This document shows, piece by piece, positions 10,941 through 19,240 of a stretch of DNA of 64,000 nt. The notes beneath the pieces are model-generated. The model did no database searches. It saw nothing but the letters and a program-made list of their open reading frames with translations, and was not told the origin of the DNA. Position 1 is the stretch's first letter, and every line of letters starts with the position of its first letter. Origin of the DNA: Nocardioides sp. Lineage in GTDB: Bacteria; Actinomycetota; Actinomycetes; Propionibacteriales; Nocardioidaceae. The translations under genes and the position numbers were made by a program. Location of the stretch: contig PBYI01000035.1 in NCBI GenBank assembly GCA_002729525.1, forward strand, positions 1-64,000, read 5' to 3'.

Positions 10941-11551
10941 GCGCCCACCGCCTCGCGGAGCAGCGCGCCCTCTGGGACGCCGAGGCGGCGGCGTACGACG
11001 ACGAGCCCGACCACGGGCTGCGTGACCCCGCGACCCGCGAGGCGTGGCGGCAGCTGCTGGCCGCCCACCTGCCGGCGGCGCCCGCCCGCGTCACCGAGCT
11101 CGGCTGCGGCACGGCCACGTTGTCGCTGCTGGTGGCAGAGGCCGGCCACCACGTGCGCGGCGTCGACCTGTCGCCGCAGATGCTCGGGCGCGGACTCGCC
11201 AAGGTCGCCGCCTCCGGGCTGCCCGTCGAGCTGGCCGAGGGCGACGCCGGCGACCCGCCGTACGCCGCCGGGTCGGCCGACGTGGTGCTGTGCCGGCACG
11301 TGCTGTGGGCGCTGCCCGACCCCGGCACCGCGCTCGAGCGGTGGCGCGGCCTGCTCACCGAGGACGGCCGGATGGTGCTGGTCGAGGGGCACTGGCACAC
11401 GGGCGGCGGGCTCACCGCCGACGCCACGTGCGCGCTGCTGCGAGAGCACGTGCCGGATCTCGACGTACGGGTCGTGCCGCTGACGGACGACGTCTACTGG
11501 GGCGGTCCGATCAGCGACGAGCGCTACCTCGTGGTGGCCGCGCCCGCCTGA
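10937..11551 (+). CDS. Class I SAM-dependent methyltransferase
   Basis: The 204-residue protein has the class I methyltransferase fold. Motif I is [16 protein letters not shown], followed by the acidic strand-2 end VRGVDLS, and motif II/III appears as [17 protein letters not shown]. These match the methyltransf_11/25 group acting on small molecules, but nothing identifies the substrate. It overlaps the fumC stop by 4 nt, so the two are co-translated. It ends 17 nt from the convergent lipoprotein gene. Confidence 0.8.
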   Translation: MSAHRLAEQRALWDAEAAAYDDEPDHGLRDPATREAWRQLLAAHLPAAPARVTELGCGTATLSLLVAEAGHHVRGVDLSPQMLGRGLAKVAASGLPVELAEGDAGDPPYAAGSADVVLCRHVLWALPDPGTALERWRGLLTEDGRMVLVEGHWHTGGGLTADATCALLREHVPDLDVRVVPLTDDVYWGGPISDERYLVVAAPA

Positions 11552-11568
11552 CGGGCAGCCGGGTTGGG

Positions 11569-12297
11569 TCAGCCGACCAGCAGCCAGGCGTCGCCCTGCC
11601 GAACGACGTCGAGGTAGGTCGGGCCGACGTCCATCGCCTTGCTCAGCACGACCTCGATCTCCGCGGAGTACGGCGACAGCACGCCGCCGCCGAGCAGCCG
11701 CAGCTGCGAGGCACCGCCCGACTCGCAGTCGTCGACCGCCCGGTCGGCGCCGCTGGCGTACAGGTCGGCGAGGGCCGCACAGTCGCCGGACTTGTTGGCG
11801 GCGTTGACCGCGTCGACGAGCGCACGGACGCCGGTCTCGTCCTCGGACTCCGCGTCGTCGGAGAAGTCGTCGGCGTAGACGCCCTCGCAGGTACTCTCGC
11901 CGAAGTCGACGAGGGTGTCGCCGTCGGCACCGGCGAGCGCGTCGGCGACCGCCGTCGCGTCCAGGGCCTCGAGGCCACCCAGGTCGGCCACCAGCGCCTC
12001 GTACGACGCCCGCACGTCGTCAGCGGTGCCCGACGGGGTGCCCGTCTCGGCGAAGCGCTCGACGGCGCCGGCCGCGTCGGCGTCGGCCGGCAGCTGGGCC
12101 AGGCCGGAGTAGGCGTAGCAGAAGGCCGGCACCGAGGCGTCGGTCGGCGCAGCGACCGCGGCCGTCGTCGCCCCTCCCGACGGCTCGTCCGCCCAGCCGT
12201 CCGAGGTCTGCTCGCCGCACCCGGCGAGACCACCGAGGGTGAGCAGGGCCGCAGCACTCGCGGCGAGGGTGGTCCAGCGTCCGGTGGGGGCCGTCAT
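11569..12297 (-). CDS. Hypothetical lipoprotein
   Basis: A 242-residue secreted lipoprotein: basic N-terminus, hydrophobic stretch and lipobox LAGC followed by GEQTS. The mature part is acidic and Ala/Asp-rich, with a few cysteines that could form disulfides (FCYAYS, STCEGV, GDCAAL, DDCESG). The C-terminal third ends VDVGPTYLDVVRQGDAWLLVG after the sequence region AEIEVVLSKAM, reminiscent of a small NTF2/cystatin-like domain. ATG 12297 is preferred over GTG 12303; there is no Shine-Dalgarno and a CACACT hexamer lies 6 nt upstream. Function is unknown. Confidence 0.65.
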   Translation of the reverse strand: MTAPTGRWTTLAASAAALLTLGGLAGCGEQTSDGWADEPSGGATTAAVAAPTDASVPAFCYAYSGLAQLPADADAAGAVERFAETGTPSGTADDVRASYEALVADLGGLEALDATAVADALAGADGDTLVDFGESTCEGVYADDFSDDAESEDETGVRALVDAVNAANKSGDCAALADLYASGADRAVDDCESGGASQLRLLGGGVLSPYSAEIEVVLSKAMDVGPTYLDVVRQGDAWLLVG

Positions 12298-12375
12298 GGG
12301 CACAGTGTGCCAAACATCGACGGCGATCCCCGGTGCGCGCGGCGCGGGTCGGGGCGACCAGCGGTGGGCGCCGGC

Positions 12376-13122
12376 TCAGTACCAGCCGACGGACTGGCTG
12401 TGGCCCCAGGCGCCGCACGGGCTGCCGTAGCGGTCGCGGATGTAGCCGAGACCCCAGCGGATCTGGGTGACCGGGTTGGTCGCCCAGTCGGCGCCGGCCG
12501 AGGCCATCTTCGACCCGGGGAGGGCCTGCGGGATGCCGTAGGCCGACGACGTCGGGTTGTCGGCGTAGACGTTCCAGCCCGACTCGCGCATGTAGAGCGA
12601 GTCGAGGCAGCCGAACTGGTCGGAGGAGAAGCCGAACTCGGGCAGCAGGGCGCGGGCCACGGTGCGCGGGTCTGCCTGGGAGAGGTCCTCGGACTCGGTG
12701 TCGGCGACGCCGTCGGGCTCCGACAGCGACGCCTCCTTGGCCGGATCGGCCTGCGCGCGGCGGTCGGAGGACCGGGAGAGCTCCTGCCCGCGGTCGGGAA
12801 GCGTGACGTCGTCGGTGCCGGCCGCAGCGGCGTACTCGCCGGCACCCGGCTCGACGGAGATGAGCGGGGCCTCAGCGGCGGAGTCGGCGGAGTCGGCGGA
12901 GTCGGCGGTCGCGGTCGTCGCCGCACCGGCGAGGTCGGCGGCGGCGACGCTGCCCGTGGTGGTCGTCAGCAGGCCGCCGGTGACCGACAGCCCGGTCGCG
13001 GCGACCGCGACGGACGACAGCAGGGCAGTCGCCCCGATCTTGCGGGCGGGCACCGGCGGCAGGGCGCGGCGGGGCTCCCTGGGCGCCCGGTGCGAGGGCG
13101 TGTACTTCGCGTGCTTGGACAA
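12376..13122 (-). CDS. Secreted SLT-domain (lytic transglycosylase-like) cell-wall protein
   Basis: A 248-residue secreted protein. A basic head (MSKHAKYTPSHRAPR) and a hydrophobic segment around residues 30-58 form a signal peptide or anchor. An Ala/Asp/Glu-rich linker follows, and the last 90 residues are an SLT/goose-lysozyme-type fold with the catalytic Glu in MRESGWNVYADN and the motif SSAYGIPQALPGSKMAS. Such proteins cleave peptidoglycan and resemble resuscitation-promoting factors in architecture. The start is TTG 13122, supported by the conserved MSKHAKYTP head. A probable c-di-AMP riboswitch lies directly upstream. Confidence 0.82.
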   Translation of the reverse strand: MSKHAKYTPSHRAPREPRRALPPVPARKIGATALLSSVAVAATGLSVTGGLLTTTTGSVAAADLAGAATTATADSADSADSAAEAPLISVEPGAGEYAAAAGTDDVTLPDRGQELSRSSDRRAQADPAKEASLSEPDGVADTESEDLSQADPRTVARALLPEFGFSSDQFGCLDSLYMRESGWNVYADNPTSSAYGIPQALPGSKMASAGADWATNPVTQIRWGLGYIRDRYGSPCGAWGHSQSVGWY

Positions 13123-13127
13123 GTCTC

Positions 13128-13275
13128 GGAGGCTCTAACGCAGACGGCGGTGGTCGGTGGATCGGCGGAGCCCGTCCCGCGGGTGCCCAGCGATCGTGCT
13201 AGACGATGCCTGCCGCGGACCGGCCGCGCAAACGGAACACCCGGATCGGTGACCTCGGTCCCCCGGATTCTCAGG
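13128..13275 (-). promoter_or_regulatory. Probable c-di-AMP (ydaO/yuaA-type) riboswitch upstream of the SLT gene
   Basis: Read on the minus strand, the leader contains GAATCCGGGGGACCGAGG, then CCGATCCGGGTG, and a 3' part CCGATCCACCGACCACCG followed by TCTGCG. This resembles the ydaO layout of AATCC-GGGGAACC, GAUUC-GGGGUGAA and CCGAACCCGACAGC-UAACC, though the 3' core diverges. In actinobacteria this class typically precedes rpf, SLT and NlpC/P60 wall-hydrolase genes, which fits here. The aptamer ends only about 6-9 nt before the TTG, which is close and leaves a role in hiding the start region open. The assignment is by eye. Confidence 0.5.
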
Positions 13276-13365
13276 AACCTCTCACCTCACCCGTCCCGTC
13301 GTTCACACCTACCTCAGGTTTCACACCGAGGCGGGGTGGCACGGCCGGTCGCGGCGGGACCAGCC

Positions 13366-14673
13366 TCACACCGTCATGTTCTCCAGCATCTCGGTCACCA
13401 GAGCGGCGATCGGCGAGCGCTCGGAGCGGGTCAGGGTGACGTGGGCGAACAGCGGGTGCCCCTTGAGCTTCTCCACCACCGCCACGACGCCATCGTGCCG
13501 ACCGACCCGCAGGTTGTCGCGCTGGGCGACGTCGTGGGTCAGCACGACCTTGGAGTTGGCCCCGATCCGGCTGAGCACCGTCAGCAGCACGTTCCGCTCG
13601 AGGGACTGTGCCTCGTCGACGATCACGAACGAGTCGTGCAGGGAGCGACCGCGGATGTGGGTCAGCGGCAGCACCTCGAGCATCCCGCGGTCGATGACCT
13701 CGTCGACGACGTTGGGGCCCGCGATCGCGCCCAGGGTGTCGAACACCGCCTGCGCCCAGGGCGACATCTTCTCCGACTCCGACCCCGGCAGGTAGCCGAG
13801 CTCCTGGCCGCCCACGGCGAACAGTGGCCGGAAGACCACGACCTTCTGGTGCTGGCGGCGCTCCATCACCGCCTCCAGGCCGGCGCACAGCGCCATCGCG
13901 GACTTGCCGGTGCCGGCCCGCCCGCCGAGCGACACGATCCCGACCTCGGGGTCGAGCAGCATCTCGAGGGCGATCCGCTGCTCGGCGCTGCGGCCGTGGA
14001 TGCCGAACGCCTCCCGATCGCCGCGCACGAGGTGCACGCGCTTGTCGGCCCCCACTCGCGCCAGCGCGGTGCCACGCTCGGAGAGCAGCACCAGACCGTG
14101 GTGGCACGGCATCTCCCGCGCCTCGTCCACGTCGGCCACGCCGTCGTCGTACAGCTCGTCGAGGACGCCGGCGGGCACCTCGAGCTCCGCCATGCCGGAG
14201 TAGCCGGTGTCGGAGTCGCTGACGGCCTCGGCGCGGTACTCCTCGGCGTCCAGGCCGACGGCCGACGCCTTGATCCGCATCGGCAGGTCCTTGGAGACCA
14301 GCGTGACCGCGTCGCCCTCCTGGGCGAGGTTGTGCGCGACGGCCAGGATCCGGGTGTCGTTGTCACCGAGGCGGAACCCGGAGGGCAGCGTGCTCGCGTC
14401 GGTGTGGTTGAGCTCCACCCGCACCGTGCCGCCGAGCTCGCCGACCGGGACGGGCTCGTCGAGGCGGCCGTGGGTCACCCGGAGCTCGTCGAGCATCCGC
14501 AGCGCCGAGCGCGCGAAGTAGCCGAGCTCGGGGTGGTGGCGCTTTCCCTCCAGCTCGGTGATGACGACGACGGGGAGGACGACCTCGTGCTCGGCGAAGC
14601 GTCGGATCGCGCCGGGATCGGCGAGCAGGACGCTGGTGTCGAGCACGAACGTGCGGGCGGCGGCGTCGGCCAC
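13366..14673 (-). CDS. phoH2: PhoH2: PIN domain fused to PhoH ATPase
   Basis: The 435-residue protein has an N-terminal PIN ribonuclease domain ([13 protein letters not shown] at the start, then an Asp-rich strand [14 protein letters not shown]) and a C-terminal PhoH P-loop domain. Walker A is [10 protein letters not shown] near residue 250, Walker B is FVIVDEAQ and a sensor segment is [12 protein letters not shown]. PhoH2 enzymes are RNA helicase-ribonucleases. GTG 14673 has GAGGGG 7-12 nt upstream. The gene lies in the same neighbourhood as a fumarase and short prenyltransferase gene, as in M. tuberculosis. No separate antitoxin gene is evident beyond the short reading frame discussed in the findings. 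Confidence 0.9.
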   Translation of the reverse strand: MADAAARTFVLDTSVLLADPGAIRRFAEHEVVLPVVVITELEGKRHHPELGYFARSALRMLDELRVTHGRLDEPVPVGELGGTVRVELNHTDASTLPSGFRLGDNDTRILAVAHNLAQEGDAVTLVSKDLPMRIKASAVGLDAEEYRAEAVSDSDTGYSGMAELEVPAGVLDELYDDGVADVDEAREMPCHHGLVLLSERGTALARVGADKRVHLVRGDREAFGIHGRSAEQRIALEMLLDPEVGIVSLGGRAGTGKSAMALCAGLEAVMERRQHQKVVVFRPLFAVGGQELGYLPGSESEKMSPWAQAVFDTLGAIAGPNVVDEVIDRGMLEVLPLTHIRGRSLHDSFVIVDEAQSLERNVLLTVLSRIGANSKVVLTHDVAQRDNLRVGRHDGVVAVVEKLKGHPLFAHVTLTRSERSPIAALVTEMLENMTV

Positions 14674-15000
14674 GTGGAACCCCTCAACGACGACCGCGCG
14701 CGCACTCCTCGCCCGGCCCTCAGTCTGCGTTCGTGGACCGGGAAGGAGCCCGAACGCCGGAGTGCCGGCGTCCTTCAGCCGGACGGCGGCGCGGCAGGCG
14801 GTGTGCCTGCCGGCCGCGGCCGGCGGTCAGGTCGTGAGCACTCACGAACGGGCCTCCCGATGATGACGCGCTTCCCCACGCGTCACTGGACCTGAAACTA
14901 CGGCGCCCGGCGCGCTCTGCGCGGCGACACGCGCGAAGGGTCTGGAAAGGTCGGGTGAACGCCGTGTTACGGCCACGGGCGCGACGACCGGCAGGAACGG
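14674..15000. other. 327-base intergenic region between uppS-like gene and phoH2
   Basis: Both flanking genes are on the minus strand. The segment holds several short GC hairpins, for example ACGCCGG/CCGGCGT around a 4-nt loop near 14754-14771 and GACGCG/CGCGTC around 14866-14885. A TAGTTT hexamer (14895-14900, complement) could serve a phoH2 promoter. A possible 41-codon frame with a GGGAGG ribosome-binding site (14720-14845, complement) is discussed in the findings. No RNA gene was recognised. Confidence 0.5.
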
Positions 15001-15774
15001 TCAGGCGCCGAAGCGGCGCTCGCGCAGGGCGTAGGCCCGGATGGCGCGCAGGAAGTCGACCCGGCGGAAGTCGGGCCAGTAGGCCTCGCAGAAGTAGTAC
15101 TCCGACCTCGCCGACTGCCACAGCAGGAATCCGCCGAGTCGCTGCTCGCCCGAGGTGCGGATCACCAGGTCGGGGTCGGGCTGGCCCTTGGTGTAGAGGT
15201 GCTCGGCGATGTGCTCGACGTCGATCGTCTGGGCGAGCTCCTCCAGCGGGGTGCCCCGCTCGGCGTGCTCGGCGAGCAACGACCGCACCGCGTCGGCGAT
15301 CTCGCGGCGCCCGCCGTACCCGACCGCGACGTTGACCAGCAGCCCGTCGACGTCCCGGGTGGCCTCCGCGGCGGCCTTGAGCCGCTGGGCGGTGGCGTCG
15401 GGCAGCAGGTCCAGCGCCCCCACCGGGTGCAGCCGCCAGCGGCGCTGGTCGGCGAGCGAGTCGACCGCGTCGGCGATGATCTCCAGCAACGGCGCCAGCT
15501 CGGCCTCGGGACGGTTGAGGTTGTCGGTCGACAGCAGCCACAGGGTGACGACCTGGATGCCGAGCTCGTCGCACCACCCGAGCAGCGGCTCGATGTTGGC
15601 AGCGCCGGCGCGGTGGCCGTGCGCGGTGTCACGACCGACCGCCTTGGCCCACCGGCGGTTGCCGTCGAGCATCACGCCGACGTGGCGCGGGAGGTTCTCG
15701 GGGAGGCGCCGCACCATGCGCGCCTCGTACGCCGGGTACAGCACCCGTCGCACGCCGCGCTTCCAGTCGACCAC
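15001..15774 (-). CDS. Isoprenyl transferase (short cis-prenyltransferase, Rv1086-like)
   Basis: A 257-residue cis-prenyl diphosphate synthase. The family motifs are VGVMLDGNRRWAKA (catalytic Asp), HRAGAANIEPLLGW, and RTSGEQRLGGFLLWQSARSE with the final acidic ARSEYYFCE. Its length and neighbours (PhoH2, hemolysin III and DUF255 homologues) match M. tuberculosis Rv1086, which makes a short Z,E-product, rather than the longer decaprenyl synthase Rv2361c; this paralogue choice is inferred, so no uppS symbol is given. The product feeds polyprenyl-phosphate synthesis for wall precursors. GTG 15774 is 6 nt from TAGGAT (15781-15786, complement), a leaderless arrangement. Confidence 0.88.
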   Translation of the reverse strand: MVDWKRGVRRVLYPAYEARMVRRLPENLPRHVGVMLDGNRRWAKAVGRDTAHGHRAGAANIEPLLGWCDELGIQVVTLWLLSTDNLNRPEAELAPLLEIIADAVDSLADQRRWRLHPVGALDLLPDATAQRLKAAAEATRDVDGLLVNVAVGYGGRREIADAVRSLLAEHAERGTPLEELAQTIDVEHIAEHLYTKGQPDPDLVIRTSGEQRLGGFLLWQSARSEYYFCEAYWPDFRRVDFLRAIRAYALRERRFGA

Positions 15775-15844
15775 CCGTCGATCCTAGTCACACCGGGGCG
15801 TGTCGGCCGGTCCCTCGGACGACCCTCCGACGACCTGCCACGAT

Positions 15845-15876
15845 GGGGGTGTCGGCCGACGTGGTCCGACACCCCC
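15845..15876 (+). promoter_or_regulatory. Perfect 11-bp hairpin 24 nt upstream of the AIM24 gene
   Basis: GGGGGTGTCGG (15845-15855) pairs perfectly with CCGACACCCCC (15866-15876) around a 10-nt loop. It lies between the divergent uppS-like and AIM24 genes, so it is not an obvious terminator for either. It may be a 5' untranslated structure of the AIM24 gene or a regulator-binding palindrome. Confidence 0.55.
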
Positions 15877-15900
15877 AGCGACCTCGAGGAGTTCGAGACG

Positions 15901-17037
15901 ATGAGCGCCCCCGCCGACTGGCACCCCGACCCGAGCGGCCGTCACCAGCTGCGCTACTGGGACGGCAGCCGCTGGACCGAGCACGTCGCCGACAACGGGA
16001 CCGCCTCGGTCGACCCGCTCGAGGGGCCGCCGCAGGCCTCCGGCGGCCAGCAGCAGGCGCACGAGTCCCACGGGTCCCACGACGCCGACACCGCCGCCCA
16101 GCACAGCGGCGAGGAGACCGGCCCGATCGCCGCGGAGACCCCCGCCGAGGAGTCCCAGCAGGAGTCGCCGGCCGAGGAGTCCGACCCGGCCGCGACCCAG
16201 ATGATGGACGCCGTCGGCTCCGACGAGCCGGCCGACACCGTCCAGCCGGGGCAGCCCGCGCCCGACGCCGCCCCGCACGAGGTGCAGGCCTCCGCGCCGT
16301 ACGCCGGTCAGCCCTACCAGCCCCAGGCCTCCGCCGTCTCCCCGCAGCAGGTGCCCAGCGACGCGTTCGCCGGCATCAGCGGCGACCTCGTCGACGGCCG
16401 GTACGCCGAGGTCGGCGCGACGGGTGTCGCCAAGCAGAACTCCAAGATGCTGCGGGTGCGCGTGCTCGAGCCGTTCATGGCTCGCCAGGGCGCGATGGTC
16501 GCCTATCAGGGCAACGTGCAGTTCGCCTACCAGGGCGGCGGCGCCGCGAAGTTCCTCAAGAAGGCCTTCACCGGCGAGGGGCTGTCGCTGATGCGCATCG
16601 AGGGCGCCGGCGACGTGTTCCTCGCCAACCGCGCCGAGGAGGTGCACGTGCTGCACCTGGACAACTCGGGCATCTCGATCAACGGAAGCAACGTGCTGGC
16701 CTTCTCCGCCGGCCTGGACTGGAACGTCGAGCGGGTGCGCGGCGGCTCGATGGCCACCGGCGGCCTCTTCAACACCACGCTGCGCGGCAGCGGGTGGGTC
16801 GCGATCACCACCGACGGCGAGCCGGTCGTGCTCAACACCGCCGAGGCGCCGACGTACGCCGACACCGACGCGGTCGTGGCCTGGTCGGCCCACCTCGACA
16901 CCAGCCTGAAGTCGTCCTTCACCGCCGGGGCCCTGGTGGGCCGTGGCTCGGGCGAGGCGTTCCAGGTGGCGTTCTCGGGCGCCGGCTTCGTCATCGTGCA
17001 GCCGTCCGAGGGCATGCCGACCCCGACCGCGGGGTGA
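15901..17037 (+). CDS. AIM24-family protein with N-terminal DUF2510 domain
   Basis: A 378-residue protein. Residues 3-25 (PADWHPDPSGRHQLRYWDG, then SRWTEHV) form a DUF2510 motif. An acidic Gln/Glu/Ser-rich linker runs to about residue 155. The rest is an AIM24 (TIGR00266-like) beta-rich domain: KQNSKMLRVRVLEP, GAMVAYQGNVQFAYQGG and EEVHVLHLDNSGISINGSN. No membrane segment is seen. Bacterial AIM24 proteins have no well-defined function. GAGGAG about 9 nt before the ATG serves as ribosome-binding site. TrhA follows 51 nt downstream. Confidence 0.85.
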   Translation: MSAPADWHPDPSGRHQLRYWDGSRWTEHVADNGTASVDPLEGPPQASGGQQQAHESHGSHDADTAAQHSGEETGPIAAETPAEESQQESPAEESDPAATQMMDAVGSDEPADTVQPGQPAPDAAPHEVQASAPYAGQPYQPQASAVSPQQVPSDAFAGISGDLVDGRYAEVGATGVAKQNSKMLRVRVLEPFMARQGAMVAYQGNVQFAYQGGGAAKFLKKAFTGEGLSLMRIEGAGDVFLANRAEEVHVLHLDNSGISINGSNVLAFSAGLDWNVERVRGGSMATGGLFNTTLRGSGWVAITTDGEPVVLNTAEAPTYADTDAVVAWSAHLDTSLKSSFTAGALVGRGSGEAFQVAFSGAGFVIVQPSEGMPTPTAG

Positions 17038-17088
17038 GGCTGCGCACGATCGGCGCCGCCGTCGCCGACCGGTCGGTAGCCTCGTGAC

Positions 17089-17829
17089 ATGAACACCCGG
17101 CTGCACGACGCGAACGACGCCGTCCGGCAGGGGCTGGAGTCCCTCGGCGACAAGGCCCGCGAGAAGTTCGCCGAGGTCAAGCCTCGGATGCGGGGCTGGC
17201 TGCACCTCGGCACGACGCCACTGACGCTGGCGGCCGGCATCGTGCTGATCGTGCTGTCGCCGACGACCAGCACCAAGGTCGCCAGCGCGCTGTTCACGGG
17301 CACGGCGCTGCTGCTGTTCGGGGTGTCCGCGCTCTACCACACGCGCAGCTGGTCACCTCGGGCCTGGAACCTCCTGCGGCGCCTGGACCACTCGAACATC
17401 TTCCTGCTGATCGCCGGCTCCTACACGCCGTTCAGCATCATCCTGCTCGACGGCGTCGAGCGGGTCGTGCTGCTGTCGGTCGTGTGGGGCGGCGCGCTGC
17501 TCGGGGTGGCGTTCCGGGTGTTCTGGACCGACGCCCCGCGCTGGCTCTACGTGCCGATCTACATCGCGCTCGGCTGGGCGGCGGTCTTCTTCATCCCGTC
17601 GTTCTACGGCGGGGCGATCGACCTCGGGCTCGGCATCGGCATCGCGACGTTCGTGCTGATCGTGACCGGCGGGGCGCTCTACACCTTCGGTGGCGTCGTC
17701 TACGGCCTGAAGCGGCCCAACCCGTGGCCGCGGTGGTTCGGCTTCCACGAGGTGTTCCACACCTTCACCGTGCTCGCGTTCGCCGCGCACTACGTCGGCG
17801 TCTCGCTGGCGACCTACTCCCTGCGGTGA
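17089..17829 (+). CDS. trhA: Hemolysin III / TrhA-family membrane protein
   Basis: A 246-residue protein of the PAQR/hemolysin III family with seven predicted membrane segments. Conserved features are the SALYH segment (FGVSALYHTRSW), RRLDHSNIFLLIAGSYTPF and the C-terminal FHEVFHTFTVLAFAAHYVG, which carry the His and Asp thought to bind zinc. A charged, helical extension of about 35 residues precedes the first segment. Family members affect membrane energetics; the hemolysin name is historical. ATG 17089 is 6 nt after TAGCCT (17077-17082), a leaderless arrangement. Confidence 0.9.
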   Translation: MNTRLHDANDAVRQGLESLGDKAREKFAEVKPRMRGWLHLGTTPLTLAAGIVLIVLSPTTSTKVASALFTGTALLLFGVSALYHTRSWSPRAWNLLRRLDHSNIFLLIAGSYTPFSIILLDGVERVVLLSVVWGGALLGVAFRVFWTDAPRWLYVPIYIALGWAAVFFIPSFYGGAIDLGLGIGIATFVLIVTGGALYTFGGVVYGLKRPNPWPRWFGFHEVFHTFTVLAFAAHYVGVSLATYSLR

Positions 17830-17865
17830 CCCGGCGGCCCCCGCTCCCTGCGTAGGGTCGGGGAC

Positions 17866-18237
17866 ATGGCCACCATCGAGCTGACCAACGAGAACTTCGC
17901 CACGCACGTCGAGCAGGAGGGCATCCTCCTCGTCGACTTCTGGGCGAGCTGGTGCGGTCCGTGCCAGCAGTTCGCGCCGACGTACGAGGCGGCCTCGGAG
18001 ACGCACGCCGACATCACCTTCGGCTCGATCAACACCGAGGAGCAGCGCGAGCTCGCCGGCGCCGCCGGGATCCAGTCGATCCCGACGCTGATGGCGTTCC
18101 GCGACGGCATCTGCGTCTTCGCCCAGCCCGGAGCGCTCCCGGCGGCCGCGCTGGAGGAGCTCATCGGGAAGGTCCGCGAGCTCGACATGGACGACGTCCG
18201 GGCCCAGGTGGAGGCCGCGCAGCAGGCCCAGGGCTGA
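17866..18237 (+). CDS. trxA: Thioredoxin
   Basis: A 123-residue cytoplasmic thioredoxin with the active site WASWCGPC (Cys30, Cys33) and the cis-Pro segment IQSIPTLMAFRDG. It reduces disulfides using electrons from thioredoxin reductase, which is not encoded here. A C-terminal extension of about 15 residues (DDVRAQVEAAQQAQG) is helical and Gln/Ala-rich. ATG 17866 is exactly 7 nt after TAGGGT (17853-17858), so the transcript is probably leaderless. A hairpin with a T-rich tail follows the stop. Confidence 0.93.
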   Translation: MATIELTNENFATHVEQEGILLVDFWASWCGPCQQFAPTYEAASETHADITFGSINTEEQRELAGAAGIQSIPTLMAFRDGICVFAQPGALPAAALEELIGKVRELDMDDVRAQVEAAQQAQG

Positions 18238-18261
18238 CCCTCCGACCAGCGCCGGTCGCTT

Positions 18262-18295
18262 ACCCCCTCCCCGTACGGGGGTTCCCTTTCTTTAC
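18262..18295 (+). terminator. Terminator after trxA
   Basis: ACCCCC (18262-18267) pairs with GGGGGT (18277-18282), with a further CCCCG/CGGGG pairing possible inside the loop. The pyrimidine-rich CCCTTTCTTT follows. This is closer to a classical intrinsic terminator than the others in the window. Confidence 0.5.
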
Positions 18296-18402
18296 CTTCG
18301 AGTGGTCTGGACCACCACCCTCACGGGTGGGGCTTTCACTACGGTCGCGAGGTCCCGCTGAGCCGAATTTCGGCGGCTCGGCCCCACTCGAAGGACCTCT
18401 CC

Positions 18403-19170
18403 ATGCGTTCGTTCCTCGCACGCCTGCGCCCGACCCCGGCGCTCGCGGTCGCCCTCGTCGCCCTGCTCGTGGCTCTCGGCACCCCGTCGTACGCCGCCAA
18501 GCTCATCACCGGCAAGGACATCAAGAACAACTCCGTCACCGGCGGCGACATCAAGAACAGCTCGCTGACCGGCAAGGACGTCAAGAACTCCTCGCTCACC
18601 GGCGGCGACCTCAAGAACAACACCGTGCTGTCGGCAGACGTGAAGAACGGCAGCCTGCTCGCCGCCGACTTCAAGGCCGGCGAGCTCGGCCAGGGGATCG
18701 CGCGCAAGCGAGTCGTGGCGACGGAGGGTGCCGACGACGACCAGGCGCGGCTGGCAGCCCCGGAGATCGTGCTCTTCAAGGAGGGCGTGTTCACGATCTA
18801 CGGCAAGTGCTACCACGACACCACCGCCGACCGGACGTACTACACGACGTACATCAAGACCTCGCGGAACGGCGCGATCTTCGACTCCCGCAACGACTCC
18901 GAGGACGGCGGGCCCAACGACGACGACTTCCTCAACATCGGCACCGACGAGGAGTCGCGCGAGCTCGAGGACACCTCGGCCTCGGACGGCAACACCAGCA
19001 TGAGCGCCGAGGACGACAGCGACTTCACCGCCTTCGGCCCGGACGGCACGGCCCTCCGGGGCTGGACCGGCGGCGCGGTCAAGAACGGCACTATCGGTCA
19101 GAACGGCGGACCGTTCGGCGCCGGCTCCGGCAACATCTGCCTCTTCACGGGTGCGGTCTTCACGGGCTGA
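18403..19170 (+). CDS. Secreted decapeptide-repeat protein, function unknown
   Basis: A 255-residue protein with a signal peptide (basic MRSFLARLRPTP, a hydrophobic core VALVALLVALGTPSYA). About six imperfect decapeptides of the form (I/V/L)-T-G-(G/K)-D-(I/V/L)-K-N-(S/N)-S follow at residues 35-94. A C-terminal domain of about 150 residues is Asp/Ser/Gly-rich with paired cysteines (GKCYHD, NICLF). Similar repeat-plus-domain proteins are common in high-GC actinobacteria, where the repeat probably forms a beta-solenoid stalk; that structural idea is inferred. GAAGGA precedes the ATG. TACGGT at 18340-18345 is a plausible -10. Confidence 0.7.
   Translation: MRSFLARLRPTPALAVALVALLVALGTPSYAAKLITGKDIKNNSVTGGDIKNSSLTGKDVKNSSLTGGDLKNNTVLSADVKNGSLLAADFKAGELGQGIARKRVVATEGADDDQARLAAPEIVLFKEGVFTIYGKCYHDTTADRTYYTTYIKTSRNGAIFDSRNDSEDGGPNDDDFLNIGTDEESRELEDTSASDGNTSMSAEDDSDFTAFGPDGTALRGWTGGAVKNGTIGQNGGPFGAGSGNICLFTGAVFTG
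18505..18684 (+). repeat. Six tandem 30-bp coding repeats
   Basis: Units start at 18505, 18535, 18565, 18595, 18625 and 18655. The first four share ACCGGC(G/A)(G/A)(C/G)GAC and (A/T)C(A/C)AAGAACA/T cores; the last two have drifted. They encode the decapeptides of the secreted protein. Units one to four are close enough for slippage or recombination to change copy number. Confidence 0.7.
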
Positions 19171-19189
19171 CCCGCCTCGCTCCTGCGCG

Positions 19190-19225
19190 CCGCGGCCCGG
19201 CACCCTGCGGGGTGCCGGGCCGCGG
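19190..19225. terminator. Bidirectional terminator, perfect 16-bp stem
   Basis: CCGCGGCCCGGCACCC (19190-19205) pairs perfectly with GGGTGCCGGGCCGCGG (19210-19225) around the tetraloop TGCG. It lies between the convergent secreted repeat protein and aldehyde dehydrogenase genes. It lacks a U-tract on either strand. Confidence 0.85.
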
Positions 19226-19240
19226 TGCGTCCGGGTGGGC

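Noticed and set aside
11044..14895. A 1283-codon plus-strand open frame across the methyltransferase, lipoprotein, SLT and phoH2 genes
   Set aside because: It is antisense or out of frame to recognisable proteins and has the low-complexity Arg/Gly/Val composition of GC-rich shadow frames.
18505..18684. Tandem 30-bp repeats as a CRISPR array
   Set aside because: The repeats are contiguous without spacers, in frame and encode decapeptides of a secreted protein.
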